Below, piece by piece: positions 48,830 to 59,555 of a stretch of 64,000 nucleotides of DNA (position 1 is its first letter; each line of letters begins with the position of its first letter). The stretch lies in the NCBI RefSeq assembly GCF_002104475.1, contig NZ_NBOF01000002.1:496001-560000 (forward strand), read 5' to 3'. Both the position numbers and the translations under genes were made by a program. The stretch is from Cognaticolwellia mytili. Its GTDB lineage: Bacteria; Pseudomonadota; Gammaproteobacteria; Enterobacterales; Alteromonadaceae. The notes below the pieces were generated by a model. It had not been told where the DNA came from. It worked only from the letters and a program-made list of their open reading frames with translations, and made no database searches.

Positions 48830-50260
48830 CTAACCAATTAGGCTAAGTGCGGCTTGTGGTAATTGGTTTGATTGCGCCAAGATTGATGTACCTGCTTGTT
48901 GCAATATTTGATTTTTAGTCATCATTGCAGTTTCTGATGCAAAATCAGTATCTTGAATTCGACTACGTGAATCAGAAACGTTAGTCTGAACGTTAGACAA
49001 GTTACTAATAGTATGTGAAAAGCGGTTTTGCACGGCACCTAAATCAGCACGTTGACTATCAATTTGTGCTAACGCGGCATCTATTGCTTTAATTGCACTT
49101 TGTGCGCCATCGGAGTTAACACCAGAAATATCAATCGATTCTATTGATGTTAATTTACTACTTCCGCCTGTTGCAGCAGTTAGCGCAAGTACAATATCAG
49201 TAGCAGTTCCAGAAACACCAATTTTATTTGCAGAGCTTAAGTTAAGTTCAGAAGTAACTGTTTGAGTACTTGTAGCACCTACTGTCGCAGTTCCTATCTG
49301 AACCGTACCGGTAGTACCTGAAGTATCTGACATGCTGATACCGTCAACACCTTTCGCTTTAAAATTAATTTGACCGTTACCACCATTACCTGATGAATCA
49401 AATACAGCATCATAACCATCAGCAACCATATCTTCAGCTAAACGCTCCATGTCGCCACCATAGGTACCTAAGTCATAGCTGTCACTGCCAACTTCAATTA
49501 ACCCGTTATCTGCAGCCGATAAACTCTTTATTGTTGTGCTAACAGATGCCTCTGCTGTTACGCCTGAGCCCGAGTTGTTAATAGTATCAGCCACTGTTGC
49601 CGCACCATCGCCTGCAGCCATTTTAATATCAGTACCATTTAAGCTAAAAGTTGCAGCTAAGTTAAGCGCATTTTGCGCCGTCATAGCTAAATCAACAGTA
49701 GAGCCAAAAACAGAGCCTGCCGTTGTATTTGCACCACCAATCTCATGTGCGCCAATAGCATCTGCCGAGGTATCTTTTAATGTAACATTAATGGTTTCAT
49801 TAGCATTAGCACCAATTTGAAACTGTTTTGTACCAAAGTCTCCATCTAATAATGATGTTGAGCCAAATTTTGTGGTCTCAGCAATACGGGTAAGCTCTTG
49901 TTGCAATGCACCCACTTCTTTTTGTAGGGCAGCACGGTCATCCGCACCATTTGAGCCGTTAGCTGATTGCAGAGACAAGTCACGCATACGTTGCAATATC
50001 GCTGATGACTCTTGCATCGCACCTTCAGCAGTTTGTGCCATTGAAATACCATCGTTAGCATTACGCTGAGCTACACCTAAACCATTAACCTGAGAGGTTA
50101 AACGGTTTGCAATTTGCATACCCGCTGCATCATCTTTTGCGCTATTGATACGCATACCTGATGACAAACGTTCCATTGATGTTTGTAAACCTGAACTTGA
50201 TTTTGATAAATTACGCTGTGCATTTAGTGATGCTGTATTCGTGATAACTGATAAAGCCAT
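48830..50260 (-). CDS. Flagellin (third of the tandem set)
   Basis: A 476-residue filament subunit. The D0/D1 ends are canonical ([39 protein letters not shown]). The middle is about 200 residues of variable domain. The N-terminus [12 protein letters not shown] differs from the other two copies ([11 protein letters not shown]). The middle is nearly identical to the flagellin at 52487-53917, also at DNA level, a sign of gene conversion. A clear sigma-28 promoter precedes it and a strong terminator follows. Confidence 0.97.
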   Translation of the reverse strand: MALSVITNTASLNAQRNLSKSSSGLQTSMERLSSGMRINSAKDDAAGMQIANRLTSQVNGLGVAQRNANDGISMAQTAEGAMQESSAILQRMRDLSLQSANGSNGADDRAALQKEVGALQQELTRIAETTKFGSTSLLDGDFGTKQFQIGANANETINVTLKDTSADAIGAHEIGGANTTAGSVFGSTVDLAMTAQNALNLAATFSLNGTDIKMAAGDGAATVADTINNSGSGVTAEASVSTTIKSLSAADNGLIEVGSDSYDLGTYGGDMERLAEDMVADGYDAVFDSSGNGGNGQINFKAKGVDGISMSDTSGTTGTVQIGTATVGATSTQTVTSELNLSSANKIGVSGTATDIVLALTAATGGSSKLTSIESIDISGVNSDGAQSAIKAIDAALAQIDSQRADLGAVQNRFSHTISNLSNVQTNVSDSRSRIQDTDFASETAMMTKNQILQQAGTSILAQSNQLPQAALSLIG

Positions 50261-50704
50261 GGTAAACTCCTGATTACAAAATGTAATTGTTTAGTTAGTT
50301 ATATTAACCAGAAGCCGTTTAATTAACTGATAAACTAAAAATATATTTATCAAAGCAGCTCCGTTCTACACACCTTAACGGCAGCTACAAAATTAACTTT
50401 AATTATTTTTAGGGAAAAACTAAAGAATTTAAATATCACCTCTAAATCCTAAATATAAAAACCACACACAAAAGACAAAAACCCTTTAATTTTAATTAAC
50501 TACAGCCAACCCACATTGATTCTTGTAGTTTAAAAAAACTTTATATCAACACATCAAATTAGAAGGGCTAAAGAAATCATGTATTGCATCGATAAAATTA
50601 CAACCTACACTATTACAACGGTAATAGGCTCATCCAAGTGGTGTCCTTGTAACACCAGTGAGTGAGCCATTCAGATATACAACCATCTACCCTGAGACTT
50701 CTTA
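50261..50704. other. Intergenic region between the second and third flagellins
   Basis: About 440 bp. It contains the sigma-28 promoter of the downstream flagellin (50375-50401). TGGTGT...ACACCA near 50639-50657 pairs and may end the upstream flagellin transcript, but it lacks a T tract. Nothing else is recognised. Confidence 0.6.
50375..50401 (-). promoter_or_regulatory. Sigma-28 promoter for the flagellin at 48830-50260
   Basis: On minus, TAAAGTTA (from 50401), an 11-nt spacer and GCCGTTAA (to 50375) match the FliA consensus TAAAGTTT-N11-GCCGATAA at 14 of 16 positions. The leader is about 105 nt. Confidence 0.85.
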
Positions 50705-52138
50705 TTATCCACCCAATAAGCTTATCGCTGCTTGTGGTATCTGGTTCGCTTGAGAGAGAATTGTTGTTCCTGCTTGTTGTAATATTTGGTTTTTGGTCAT
50801 TACTGCTGTCTCTTTAGCAAAGTCAGTGTCCTGTATACGACTTCGAGACGCAGAAACATTTTCTGAAACATTAGATAAATTGCTAATGGTATGACTAAAA
50901 CGATTTTGTATAGCCCCTAAGCCAGCACGTTGATTATCAATTTGTGCAAGCGCGGCATCTATTGCTTTAATAGCGCTTTGTGCGCCACTTGAATTAACCC
51001 CTGATATATCAAGAGACTCTATTGATGTTAACTGACTACTTCCGCCTGCCGCAGCTGTTACAGCAAGTATTATATCTACGGCTGAACCGGAAACGCCAAC
51101 CTTATTTGATGAGCTTAAATTCAACTCTGATGTTATTGTTTGGGTGCTATTAGCACCAACAGTTGCACTTCCTATCTGAACCGTGCCCGTAGCACCAGAA
51201 GTATCAGTCATACTAATACCATCAACACCTGTCGCTTTAAAGTTAATTTGGCCATTGCCGCTATTGCCCGATGCATCAAATACGGCATCATAACCATCGG
51301 CGACCATATCTTCAGCTAAACGATCCATATCGCCACCGTAACTAACGAGGTTATAACTATCATCGCCAATCTCAATAATGCCATTATCAGCAGCAGATAA
51401 GTTCTTTATTGTTGTGCTAACAGAAGACTCAGCAGTAACACCTGACCCCGAACTATTAATCTTATTGGCAACAGTAGCTGCACCATCTCCAGCAGCCATT
51501 GTAATATCAGTGCCATTCAAACTGAAAGTTGCTGCTAAATTAAGTGCGTTCTGGGCTGTCATAGCTAAATTTGCAGTAGTTCCAAAAACAGCCCCCGCAC
51601 TTGTATTTGCTCCACTTATTTCATGTGCGCCAATAGCGTCTGCTGATATGTCACTCAATGTCACATTAATGGTTTCGTTGGCATTAGCACCAACCTGAAA
51701 TTGTTTAGTACCAAAACTACCATCGAGCAACGATGTTGATCCAAATTTGGTAGTTTCAGCAATTCGAGTCAGCTCTTGTTGAAGTGCACCCATTTCTTTT
51801 TGTAATGCCGCTCGATCTTCTGCACCATTTGAACCATTAGCTGATTGTAAAGACAAGTCACGCATACGTTGCAAAATAGAGGATGACTCTTGCATTGCAC
51901 CTTCAGCGGTTTGCGCCATCGATATTCCGTCATTAGCGTTACGCTGAGCAACCGCAAGGCCATTTACCTGCGAAGTTAGCCTATTTGCTATTTGCATACC
52001 TGCTGCATCATCTTTTGCGCTATTAATACGCATACCTGATGATAAGCGCGACATTGATGTCGCTAAGCCTTCGCCAGATTTTGATAGATTACGCTGAGCA
52101 TTCAATGACGCTGTATTGGTAATTACTGATAAAGCCAT
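50705..52138 (-). CDS. Flagellin (second of the tandem set)
   Basis: A 477-residue filament subunit with canonical ends ([39 protein letters not shown]) and an extra final Gly (ISLLGG). The variable middle aligns with its neighbours but has many synonymous changes at DNA level, so it is the copy left out of the apparent gene conversion. Upstream I see only a sigma-54-like site with a GA in place of the -12 GC, so it may be weakly expressed or differently regulated. Confidence 0.97.
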   Translation of the reverse strand: MALSVITNTASLNAQRNLSKSGEGLATSMSRLSSGMRINSAKDDAAGMQIANRLTSQVNGLAVAQRNANDGISMAQTAEGAMQESSSILQRMRDLSLQSANGSNGAEDRAALQKEMGALQQELTRIAETTKFGSTSLLDGSFGTKQFQVGANANETINVTLSDISADAIGAHEISGANTSAGAVFGTTANLAMTAQNALNLAATFSLNGTDITMAAGDGAATVANKINSSGSGVTAESSVSTTIKNLSAADNGIIEIGDDSYNLVSYGGDMDRLAEDMVADGYDAVFDASGNSGNGQINFKATGVDGISMTDTSGATGTVQIGSATVGANSTQTITSELNLSSSNKVGVSGSAVDIILAVTAAAGGSSQLTSIESLDISGVNSSGAQSAIKAIDAALAQIDNQRAGLGAIQNRFSHTISNLSNVSENVSASRSRIQDTDFAKETAVMTKNQILQQAGTTILSQANQIPQAAISLLGG

Positions 52139-52204
52139 AATGAACCCCTAATTAATATTATTTAGAAGCCATTAAGATATAAAGCTTCACTTACTATTTA
52201 GTTA

Positions 52205-52221
52205 TTCAATAAACGAGCCAA
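52205..52221 (-). promoter_or_regulatory. Degenerate sigma-54-like promoter for the flagellin at 50705-52138
   Basis: Minus strand TTGGCTCGTTTATTGAA matches TTGGCACG-N4-TTGCA except for one -24 base and, more importantly, GA for GC at -12. The -12 GC is close to invariant, so activity is doubtful. Confidence 0.4.
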
Positions 52222-52373
52222 CAAAAAAATAAAATAAATAATCAATAAAAACAAAAAGATAAATGTTTAAGAAAGAGTTTTTAGTATGTACTTTATATAT
52301 GGTTGATTTTTAGTCAAACAATTGACATTAACAGTTGAACTAGGCATTTTAACCAGTTTGAAAAGAAATTAAA

Positions 52374-52409
52374 AAGGGAAACCACCAAGTATCTTGAGTG
52401 ATTTCCCTT
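52374..52409 (-). terminator. Intrinsic terminator after the flagellin at 52487-53917
   Basis: AAGGGAAA (52374-52381) pairs with TTTCCCTT (52402-52409). The inner CAC-CAAG and CTTG-A-GTG extend the stem with small bulges. On minus it is followed by TTTTTAATTT. It lies about 80-110 bp after the stop. Confidence 0.85.
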
Positions 52410-52486
52410 AAATATATACTTTACTTTTAGCCGTAGCTTTTATTGAATAAAAGCCTTATGTAAGGATAAAAAAACAGAAGTACAAA

Positions 52487-53917
52487 TTAACCCAGTAAAC
52501 TAACAGCTGCTTGCGGTATTTGATTTGCTTGTGACAATATTGTGGTACCCGCTTGTTGCAATATTTGATTTTTAGTCATCATCGCTGTTTCTGCTGCAAA
52601 GTCAGTATCTTGAATTCGACTGCGTGATGCAGAAACATTTTCCGCAACATTGGACAAGTTACTAATAGTATGGGAAAAACGGTTTTGCACGGCACCTAAA
52701 CTAGCACGCTGATTATCAATTTGAGCCAATGCAGCATCTATTGCCTTAATGGCACTTTGTGCGCCATCTGAATTAACACCTGAGATATCAAGCGACTCTA
52801 TTGATGTTAATTTACTACTTCCGCCAGCTGCTGCCGTTACAGCAAGTATAATATCTACTGCGGATCCAGAGACACCAATTTTATTTGAAGAGTTTAAATT
52901 AAGTTCAGAAGTAACCGTTTGAGTACTTGCAGCGCCAACCGTTGCAGTTCCTATCTGAACCGTACCGGTAGTACCTGAAGTATCTGTCATGCTGATACCA
53001 TCAACACCTGTCGCTTTAAAATTAATTTGACCGTTACCACCATTACCTGATGAATCAAATACAGCATCATAACCATCAGCAACCATATCTTCAGCTAAAC
53101 GCTCCATGTCGCCACCATAGGTACCTAAGTCATAGCTGTCACTGCCAACTTCAATTAATCCGTTATCTGCAGCTGATAAACTCTTTATTGTTGTGCTAAC
53201 AGATGCCTCTGCTGTTACGCCTGAGCCCGAGCCATTAATTTTATCAGCCACTGTTGCCGCACCATCGCCGGCAGCCATGGCAACGTCTGTACCATTTAAG
53301 CTAAAAGTTGCAACTAAGTTAAGCGCATTTTGCGCCGTCATAGCTAAATCAACAGTAGAGCCAAAAACAGAGCCTGCCGTTGTATTTGCACCACCAATCT
53401 CATGTGCGCCAATAGCATCTGCCGAGGTATCTTTTAATGAAACATTGATGGTTTCATTAGCATTAGCACCAACCTGAAATTGTTTCGTACCAAACGTACC
53501 ATCTAATAATGAGGTTGCACCAAACTTAGTGGTTTCAGCAATACGGGTAAGCTCTTGTTGTAATGCGCCCATTTCTTTTTGTAGTGCAGCTCTATCTTCT
53601 GCGCCATTTGAACCATTAGCTGATTGTAAAGATAAGTCACGCATACGCTGTAAGATAGCTGACGACTCTTGCATCGCACCTTCAGCTGTTTGCGCCATTG
53701 AAATACCATCATTGGCATTTCGCTGTGCTACACCTAAACCATTAACCTGAGAGGTTAAACGGTTAGCAATTTGCATACCTGCAGCATCATCTTTAGCGCT
53801 ATTGATACGCATACCTGATGACAAACGCGACATTGACGTTGCTAGGCCTTCGCCAGATTTTGATAAATTACGTTGGGCATTCAATGATGCCGTGTTAGTT
53901 ACTACTGATAAGGCCAT
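52487..53917 (-). CDS. Flagellin (first of the tandem set, sigma-54 promoter)
   Basis: A 476-residue filament subunit with canonical D0/D1 ends ([39 protein letters not shown]). It is the only one of the three with a consensus sigma-54 promoter, as for the essential flaA of Vibrio cholerae; that parallel suggests it is the core flagellin. The leader is long, about 190 nt, and contains a 22-bp perfect palindrome. Its middle is almost identical to that of the flagellin at 48830-50260. Confidence 0.97.
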   Translation of the reverse strand: MALSVVTNTASLNAQRNLSKSGEGLATSMSRLSSGMRINSAKDDAAGMQIANRLTSQVNGLGVAQRNANDGISMAQTAEGAMQESSAILQRMRDLSLQSANGSNGAEDRAALQKEMGALQQELTRIAETTKFGATSLLDGTFGTKQFQVGANANETINVSLKDTSADAIGAHEIGGANTTAGSVFGSTVDLAMTAQNALNLVATFSLNGTDVAMAAGDGAATVADKINGSGSGVTAEASVSTTIKSLSAADNGLIEVGSDSYDLGTYGGDMERLAEDMVADGYDAVFDSSGNGGNGQINFKATGVDGISMTDTSGTTGTVQIGTATVGAASTQTVTSELNLNSSNKIGVSGSAVDIILAVTAAAGGSSKLTSIESLDISGVNSDGAQSAIKAIDAALAQIDNQRASLGAVQNRFSHTISNLSNVAENVSASRSRIQDTDFAAETAMMTKNQILQQAGTTILSQANQIPQAAVSLLG

Positions 53918-53961
53918 GATAGACTCCTGGTAATTAAATTATTCTTGCATTAGTTTTGTTT

Positions 53962-53983
53962 ATTTACTGATTAATCAGTAAAT
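53962..53983. promoter_or_regulatory. 22-bp perfect palindrome in the leader of the first flagellin
   Basis: Centred on TGATTAATCA, with arms TTTAC/GTAAA outside the core. It lies 45-66 bp before the flagellin ATG and about 130 bp downstream of the predicted sigma-54 start. In Vibrio cholerae FlrC is known to bind enhancers downstream of the flaA start, so an activator site is plausible. A leader hairpin is the other reading. Confidence 0.5.
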
Positions 53984-54119
53984 TGTTCAAACCCACTTAT
54001 ACCTATTTGCTAAAACAACTTGTGCAATGTATTTGGGCTTCACTGGCCTTAACAGCCATATTAGGTAGATAAAGGTTTCACACCTAAAACTGCCAACTTT
54101 ATGTTTATCTATATTGATA

Positions 54120-54137
54120 AAGCAAAACTTGTACCAA
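54120..54137 (-). promoter_or_regulatory. Sigma-54 promoter for the first flagellin
   Basis: Minus strand TTGGTACAAGTTTTGCTT, with exact GG-N10-GC spacing and one mismatch in the -24 core (T for C). It lies 20 bp after the flgL stop. The start would be near 54111. Confidence 0.85.
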
Positions 54138-54156
54138 CATAAAAAACTAAATAGGA

Positions 54157-55365
54157 TTATCGAATATAGTTAAGTAACGACAAGCCTTGTACTTGAGTAA
54201 ATGTCTGCTGGGCTGCTTGTAGCGCTATTTTCGACTGCTCAAAAGTTGATATCGCTTTAGCAAAATCTAAGTCTTCAATCGCGGAACGACTTGAGGTTAA
54301 GTGCAATTCAGTATCTAGATGATTATTTTTTTGACCGTCAATAACTTGTAAGTTAATGCCTGATTGCGCTCTACGAGAGGTTAAATGGTTCATTGAGTCA
54401 TTTAATTGTTCTAATACATGGTTGTAATCAACTTGAACTTGCGGGTCTTCTCCGCGTACATCTTTAGTATTGATCCAGTCAATTGCCGATTTTATCGTTT
54501 CAAAAACACTAACGTCTTGATCAGGTTTTAACACAACTTCATCACCCGGCAATGGATTGCCGCTTAACGTTATCTCTATGCCAGGAATGGCAACAATAGG
54601 TTGCCCTGGTACGTAGCCTGCAACAGTTGTCACATTGGCTGCACCATCGGTAATAGTAAAGTCCGTTTCCGTCGTAAAGTTAATAGTGAAATTAGGTGGC
54701 GTAGTAGCACTATCATATAAACTAGGATTGGCTATTGTTGCACTGGTAACTTGAATGCCTGAGGTGTTCGTATTATATGTTGCTGAAAAATCACCAACAG
54801 CATTAGGTACTTTTTGAAAAACTTGTTCACCACTTTGATTGGTGACAACAGAAACGTTTTTAGCTATTTGCAGTTCTCTTGTACCGTTATCGCCGCGATA
54901 ATTCACGACATTATCAGCTTGTAGCACAAATGGCGCATCATCAATTTTATAACCAGAAAACACATAGCCACCGGTTTCATTTTGTGAATTGGCAATATCA
55001 AGTATTTGCTGCAAGTTTTGGTTTGCTTGGGCGGCAATAGAGGCTAAATCATCAGCAGAACGAGAACCACTGTTGGCCTGTAGCATCAAACTCTTGAGTT
55101 CGTCCATGATACCCTCAGCATTTTTTAATGAAGTATCAATTAAACCGTTGTGATTTTGTGCTTGAATGATATTTCGTTTGTACTTTTCAATACTAGCAAG
55201 ATCATCCTTATAGCCCGATAATGTTCCATAGGCAACGGCATCATCTTTTGCTGTCATCACTCGTTTTCCGCTAGAAATATAGCTGACTTGTTCGTTAACA
55301 CCGGCCTGCTGATTAGACATTTGCAAACCATTTTGGTTATAAAATTGGGTTGTAGAAACGCGCAT
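54157..55365 (-). CDS. flgL: Hook-filament junction protein FlgL
   Basis: FlgL (HAP3) joins FlgK to the filament. The flagellin-like ends are present: MRVSTTQFYNQNGLQMSNQQ, SYISSGKRVMTAKDDAVAYG, and the C-terminal LTSSRSAIEDLDFAKAISTFEQSKIALQAAQQTF in part. The middle is a variable surface domain. The 402-residue length is usual for Vibrio-type FlgL. It lies 8 bp after flgK. Confidence 0.96.
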   Translation of the reverse strand: MRVSTTQFYNQNGLQMSNQQAGVNEQVSYISSGKRVMTAKDDAVAYGTLSGYKDDLASIEKYKRNIIQAQNHNGLIDTSLKNAEGIMDELKSLMLQANSGSRSADDLASIAAQANQNLQQILDIANSQNETGGYVFSGYKIDDAPFVLQADNVVNYRGDNGTRELQIAKNVSVVTNQSGEQVFQKVPNAVGDFSATYNTNTSGIQVTSATIANPSLYDSATTPPNFTINFTTETDFTITDGAANVTTVAGYVPGQPIVAIPGIEITLSGNPLPGDEVVLKPDQDVSVFETIKSAIDWINTKDVRGEDPQVQVDYNHVLEQLNDSMNHLTSRRAQSGINLQVIDGQKNNHLDTELHLTSSRSAIEDLDFAKAISTFEQSKIALQAAQQTFTQVQGLSLLNYIR

Positions 55366-55373
55366 GCTAACTC

Positions 55374-57386
55374 CTATCTAGCGACCGATAACAAAGTATC
55401 GAAAATGGTATTGGCCACAGAAATTATCTGAGACGATGCTTGGTATGCTTGTTGAAACTTCAGCATATTGGCGGCTTCTTCATCAAGATTAACCCCTGAT
55501 GTAGATTGATTACGATTAAACGCTTGAGTAAATAGTGCTTGTGCCGTGCTAGCAACAAGCTCTGCAGAGCTTGCATTCGAGCCTACTTCGGAAGTCGCGG
55601 TTGCCAATGCTTGGCTAAAATTTTGCTTGCCTCCGCCAATAACTTGCTGTTCTTGAGTCGCAGCTAGTAATGTTGCATTACTAGCATTACCAGATGCAAA
55701 AGCGTCAGAGATAGTAAATTTTTCACGTGCTAACGTACCTTGCCCTGTCGGCAAACCTCCCACTTTTATTTGAAACGCAGGTGGCGTTGCCGCGGGCGGC
55801 ATATCTATTGTTGCGGATGCACCAGCGGCAAAGCTGCCATTAGCTAGTGTTGGTGCTGGCGGTGGATTAGCAGCATCATACACACGATAGTCAAAAATGC
55901 CTGGAGTTAGAGGGTTCTCATAAACATCAACTGTTAAGTTTGCATTGGTGACATCCGTATAAGATCTGGCTAGCTCTGGATCAGTTACATTCACAATACT
56001 TACGGAGCCACTACTAACATTATTATCATCAGCCTCAACTTCAATAGCAGAACTTGCAGCAATGTTTTTGGGATCTGTAAGCTCTACCTTCATTAAAGCC
56101 GCGCTATTTTCTGTTGGACGAATAGTAAAGCTATCTTCAGCAACGGGCGTACCCACATTCACTTTAAAATCAAAACCGTAATTTGTTGGGTAAATCCCTG
56201 ACAATGGAGGTGCAGCAACAAGTGTCGTCTTTTCACCATTAAGCTCATTAGTCATAATAAAATCAGTGCCATTATGTTTAATGGTAAATTCATTTGATGG
56301 CACTAAGGAAACATCATTAATAGTGACGCTGGTTTGCAGACCCGGTGAGTTTTTTGATGACGGTAGTGATCGAGCACTTTCTAACGCTGGCGTATTAATA
56401 TCTGTAAAAATATTTCGCCCTTGCTTTTCGTTTAAATCTAATCCTTGTGATTGTGCTTGATTCAATGTTTGTGAAATGGCCATGGCTAAACGATCTAAAT
56501 CACTGCGGGCTTTCGTCACATGCTCATCACGAAATTCAAATTTGGCCGCTAACGCCCCACCAACTTTTGATCCTTCTAATGCCACCGTACTCGCAGGGCC
56601 AACTAATCTTAATTTGGTTTGCATAGGATCAGGGTCTCCTGATACCACACCAACCGTTAATGCGGTGATGCCGGCAACCAGTGTCGCGCCATTACCGATC
56701 ATGACGGTCATCACACCATTACTGTCTTGAATCGTATTTACTGAGGTATACTCGCCAAGCTCTGTCACAAGTTGATCGCGCTTGTCCAATAAGTCGTTTG
56801 GCTGGCCAGTTAAGTTTGTACCTCTAGTTTGTAATATTTCTTCATTCATTTTTGCCAATTCACGAGAGATTTGTGAAATTTTGTCGGCAATTTTTTCAAT
56901 CTCTCCGTTGGTCGATTTTTCAATTTGATCTAAACTGTTGCTGATTTTACTAAAATTATTCGATAACACTCCTGCCTGACTTATCGCAATATTACGCAAG
57001 CCAATATCATCAGGTTTGTCAGCAATACCATTCATCGCTTGATAAAAATTATCGACGGAAGCTCCAATGGCTTTACCAGATAATGACATGGTTTGGTTTA
57101 ATTGATTGAGATCTAAATTAATTGAGGCTGCACCACCTAAATTACTTTTATTAAGTAGTTGTTCTTTATAGGAGAATTGATCATAGATACGGGTGATGTC
57201 TTGAACATAAGTCCCTGAACCAACATAGTTTCCACCGTTATAATTACCAACAGCAGCATTTTGTTCGGCGCGCTGACGGGTATAACCCTCTGTGTTGACG
57301 TTGGCAATGTTATGCCCTGTAGTTCCCAAGTGTTGTTGCGACGACAATAAGCCACTAACACCAGTTTGATACAGATTAATCGACAT
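55374..57386 (-). CDS. flgK: Hook-filament junction protein FlgK
   Basis: FlgK (HAP1) caps the finished hook. The N-terminus MSINLYQTGVSGLLSSQQHLGTTGHNIANVNTEGYTRQ (key part NIANVNTEGYTRQ) and the C-terminal helix VNLDEEAANMLKFQQAYQASSQIISVANTIFDTLL (key part EAANMLKFQQAYQ) are diagnostic. The 670-residue length reflects a large variable middle. flgL follows by 8 bp. Confidence 0.97.
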   Translation of the reverse strand: MSINLYQTGVSGLLSSQQHLGTTGHNIANVNTEGYTRQRAEQNAAVGNYNGGNYVGSGTYVQDITRIYDQFSYKEQLLNKSNLGGAASINLDLNQLNQTMSLSGKAIGASVDNFYQAMNGIADKPDDIGLRNIAISQAGVLSNNFSKISNSLDQIEKSTNGEIEKIADKISQISRELAKMNEEILQTRGTNLTGQPNDLLDKRDQLVTELGEYTSVNTIQDSNGVMTVMIGNGATLVAGITALTVGVVSGDPDPMQTKLRLVGPASTVALEGSKVGGALAAKFEFRDEHVTKARSDLDRLAMAISQTLNQAQSQGLDLNEKQGRNIFTDINTPALESARSLPSSKNSPGLQTSVTINDVSLVPSNEFTIKHNGTDFIMTNELNGEKTTLVAAPPLSGIYPTNYGFDFKVNVGTPVAEDSFTIRPTENSAALMKVELTDPKNIAASSAIEVEADDNNVSSGSVSIVNVTDPELARSYTDVTNANLTVDVYENPLTPGIFDYRVYDAANPPPAPTLANGSFAAGASATIDMPPAATPPAFQIKVGGLPTGQGTLAREKFTISDAFASGNASNATLLAATQEQQVIGGGKQNFSQALATATSEVGSNASSAELVASTAQALFTQAFNRNQSTSGVNLDEEAANMLKFQQAYQASSQIISVANTIFDTLLSVAR

Positions 57387-57426
57387 GACCTAAACTCCTA
57401 CAGTAACCCTAATTTCAACAGTGAAA

Positions 57427-57454
57427 TTATCGGTAAAGCTATTTATTTACTAAG
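57427..57454 (-). promoter_or_regulatory. Possible sigma-28 promoter before flgK
   Basis: Minus strand ACCGATAA (57434-57427) is a good FliA -10 box just inside the end of flgJ. The expected -35 position reads TTAGT rather than TAAAG, so support is partial. It would give a leader of about 30 nt before flgK. Confidence 0.3.
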
Positions 57455-58428
57455 CTCGTTACTGTCCGAAGCGTCGCCATTATCTTTTTGGCGTAATTAG
57501 GATCGGTTGCATAACCAGCTCCTTGTAGGTTATGCAGAAATTGTTCCACATTTTCAGCTTTTTCTAATGCGCCTTGATAACGTTCACTTTTGGTTAATAA
57601 ATCAAGGTAATCATTAACACTTTCACCGATAGAGTCGTAGACTCTAAATGGTTCACGTTTTTTCACCATCGCACCATTTTCAAACTCTAACGTTTCTTTA
57701 TGCGTTTTCTCGCCAGCCCAGCGCCTGTCGGCTTTAATGTTGAATAAATTGTTTGAACTTTCACCTGAATCGGTTTTTATAATCTTCTGGCCCCAGCCAG
57801 TTTCTAATGCAGCTTGTGCGATAACAACTTCAAAAGGTACATTAATTTTATCTTGCACACGCTTGGCATCTGCAGATAAAGCGCTAACAAAATCTTTTGG
57901 CTGATCAAAAGCAGGCGTTTGTAATAAACTTGCCATTTGTGCTGCTGCAGAGCCATTTGTTTGACGATCCTGTTTAGGATCTTGTTGTGCTGTCGGATCA
58001 TTGACGAGAGTAGTATTGCTTAATAAAGCAGATTGCGTGATTCGAACACTGCCGCGGCTATCAAGGTTACCGTCTGAGCGTAAAATACTTTGAGGTGTAA
58101 AGTTTTCATCGCCGCCAAGTTGACGAACAATCAATTCAGAAAGGCCCAATGAACCATTATTCGACATTTCAAGCGACATTTGTTGGTCGTGCATATCTCG
58201 ATAAAATTTGGTAGATTCAGAGTTAAATGGACTATCTGAGGCCAGCACATCTTGAGCTTTTCGCATGCTTTTCATCAGCATTTGCATAAAAATCGATTCA
58301 AATTGTTTAGCAGCCTGATCTAGCGCCGCTGCTTGGCTGGCTTTATCACCCGACTTCGCATCTCGGCGAATTGAGCTTAAGCCATTAACATCTAAAAAGT
58401 TTTGTGCGTCAGCAATTCGTGTAGTCAT
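57439..58428 (-). CDS. flgJ: Flagellar rod cap and peptidoglycan hydrolase FlgJ
   Basis: FlgJ caps the growing rod and opens the cell wall. The N-terminal rod-binding domain (AKQFESIFMQMLMKSMRKA) is followed by a linker and a C-terminal glucosaminidase domain with the catalytic Glu in AQAALETGWGQKI (about residue 209) and NLFNIKADRRW. The frame has an upstream TTG at 58440; I chose the ATG at 58426-58428 (MTTRIADAQN). Length is 329 residues. It lies 23 bp or less after flgI. Confidence 0.96.
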   Translation of the reverse strand: MTTRIADAQNFLDVNGLSSIRRDAKSGDKASQAAALDQAAKQFESIFMQMLMKSMRKAQDVLASDSPFNSESTKFYRDMHDQQMSLEMSNNGSLGLSELIVRQLGGDENFTPQSILRSDGNLDSRGSVRITQSALLSNTTLVNDPTAQQDPKQDRQTNGSAAAQMASLLQTPAFDQPKDFVSALSADAKRVQDKINVPFEVVIAQAALETGWGQKIIKTDSGESSNNLFNIKADRRWAGEKTHKETLEFENGAMVKKREPFRVYDSIGESVNDYLDLLTKSERYQGALEKAENVEQFLHNLQGAGYATDPNYAKKIMATLRTVTSLVNK

Positions 58429-58450
58429 AGTTAAGCCCAACGTTTGATCA

Positions 58451-59545
58451 TTAAATAATGATCAAATCTCCTCGTAGTGCACCCGCTTGATCTAATGCTT
58501 CTAATATTGCCATCACATCACCAGGGCCTGCGCCAACTTGGTTAATAGCACGTACTAAAGCATCGAGCGTAATACCGGGATTAAAAACAAACATTCTAGA
58601 ATCATCTTGCTTAACATCGATAATGGATTGATTTGTTGCCACAGTTTCGCCTTCAGAAAAGGCATTAGGTTGAGAAACATTTTCTATCTCATTGATGGTA
58701 ACCGTTATTCCACCATGAGTAATAGCCGCAGGCAGTAAGCGCACATCCGCACCAATAACAATGGTGCCAGTGCGTGAGTTAACAATAATTTTTGCTGAAG
58801 GCGAACCCGGTTCAAATTCTAAATTTTCTAATGTTGCTAAAAAACTCACTCGATCGGCCGCATCTCTTGGCGCGGTGACTTTTACCGAAGCAGCATCAAC
58901 TGCTCGTGCAGAGCCAGCAATTAAGTTATTAATGGTGTCAGATAAACGTTTAGCGGTAGTAAAATCAGCATTATGTAGATTAAAGGTAATAAAATCACCA
59001 GAGGCAAACGGCGAAAGTACTTCACGTTCAACCATAGCACCATTAGCAATACGGCCAACGGTCGGTGTATTAGCAATAACCTTAGAGCCGTCGAGTCCTT
59101 CAGCCCCTAAACCACTAACCACTAAGCTACCTTGTCCTACCGCGTAGGCATTACCATCAAGCCCCATTAGTATGGTTTGTAATAATGTGCCGCCACGTAA
59201 ACTTTGCGCACTGCCCATCGAAGATACAGTAATATCAATTTTTTGCCCTGGCTTAGCAAACGCAGGTAATTCGGCGTGTACCGCAACAGCAGCAACGTTT
59301 TTAATTTTTGGCTTTAGGTTGCTCGGCATGGTAATACCAAAGTTACTGAGCATAGTTTTAAAGCTTTGCTCAGTAAATGGACTTTGCTCACCCGTGCCGG
59401 GTAAACCAACTACTAAACCATAACCGATTAGTTGGTTACTGCGTACACCCGCAACATCAGCTAAATCTTTTATCCGCTGGGCTATAGCTTGATTAGCAAA
59501 TACCAATAGACTCAATAATAGAACGCTAAATAGACTTTTTTTCAT
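58451..59545 (-). CDS. flgI: Flagellar P-ring protein FlgI
   Basis: FlgI forms the periplasmic P-ring bushing. A Sec signal peptide ([23 protein letters not shown]) precedes the canonical mature start [26 protein letters not shown] (key part [14 protein letters not shown]). The frame extends to 59659 inside flgH, but the AGGGG box and the ATG at 59543-59545 define the real start, leaving flgI just after the flgH stop. The chosen protein has 364 residues, the family norm. Confidence 0.97.
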   Translation of the reverse strand: MKKSLFSVLLLSLLVFANQAIAQRIKDLADVAGVRSNQLIGYGLVVGLPGTGEQSPFTEQSFKTMLSNFGITMPSNLKPKIKNVAAVAVHAELPAFAKPGQKIDITVSSMGSAQSLRGGTLLQTILMGLDGNAYAVGQGSLVVSGLGAEGLDGSKVIANTPTVGRIANGAMVEREVLSPFASGDFITFNLHNADFTTAKRLSDTINNLIAGSARAVDAASVKVTAPRDAADRVSFLATLENLEFEPGSPSAKIIVNSRTGTIVIGADVRLLPAAITHGGITVTINEIENVSQPNAFSEGETVATNQSIIDVKQDDSRMFVFNPGITLDALVRAINQVGAGPGDVMAILEALDQAGALRGDLIII

Positions 59546-59555
59546 CATATTTCCC

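Larger units (their letters stand above)
52139..52486. other. Intergenic region between the first and second flagellins
   Basis: About 350 bp. It holds the degenerate sigma-54-like site (52205-52221) and the terminator of the upstream flagellin (52374-52409). Nothing else is recognised. Confidence 0.6.

Noticed and set aside
49536-53477. Repeated near-identical plus-strand frames opposite the flagellins
   Set aside because: They recur only because the flagellin genes are paralogues.
48830-53917. Long direct DNA repeats that could be mobile elements
   Set aside because: They are coding repeats of flagellin paralogues with intact frames; there are no terminal inverted repeats or transposase.
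54036-54100. Additional sigma-54 or sigma-28 boxes upstream of the first flagellin (TTGGCAGTTTTAGGTG, TTAACAGC)
   Set aside because: The -12 GC is absent in the first and no -35 accompanies the second; the site at 54120-54137 is far better.
57449-57475. GG-N10-GC string near the end of flgJ as a sigma-54 promoter for flgK
   Set aside because: Only the dinucleotides match; the rest of both boxes is unlike the consensus, so chance spacing is likely.
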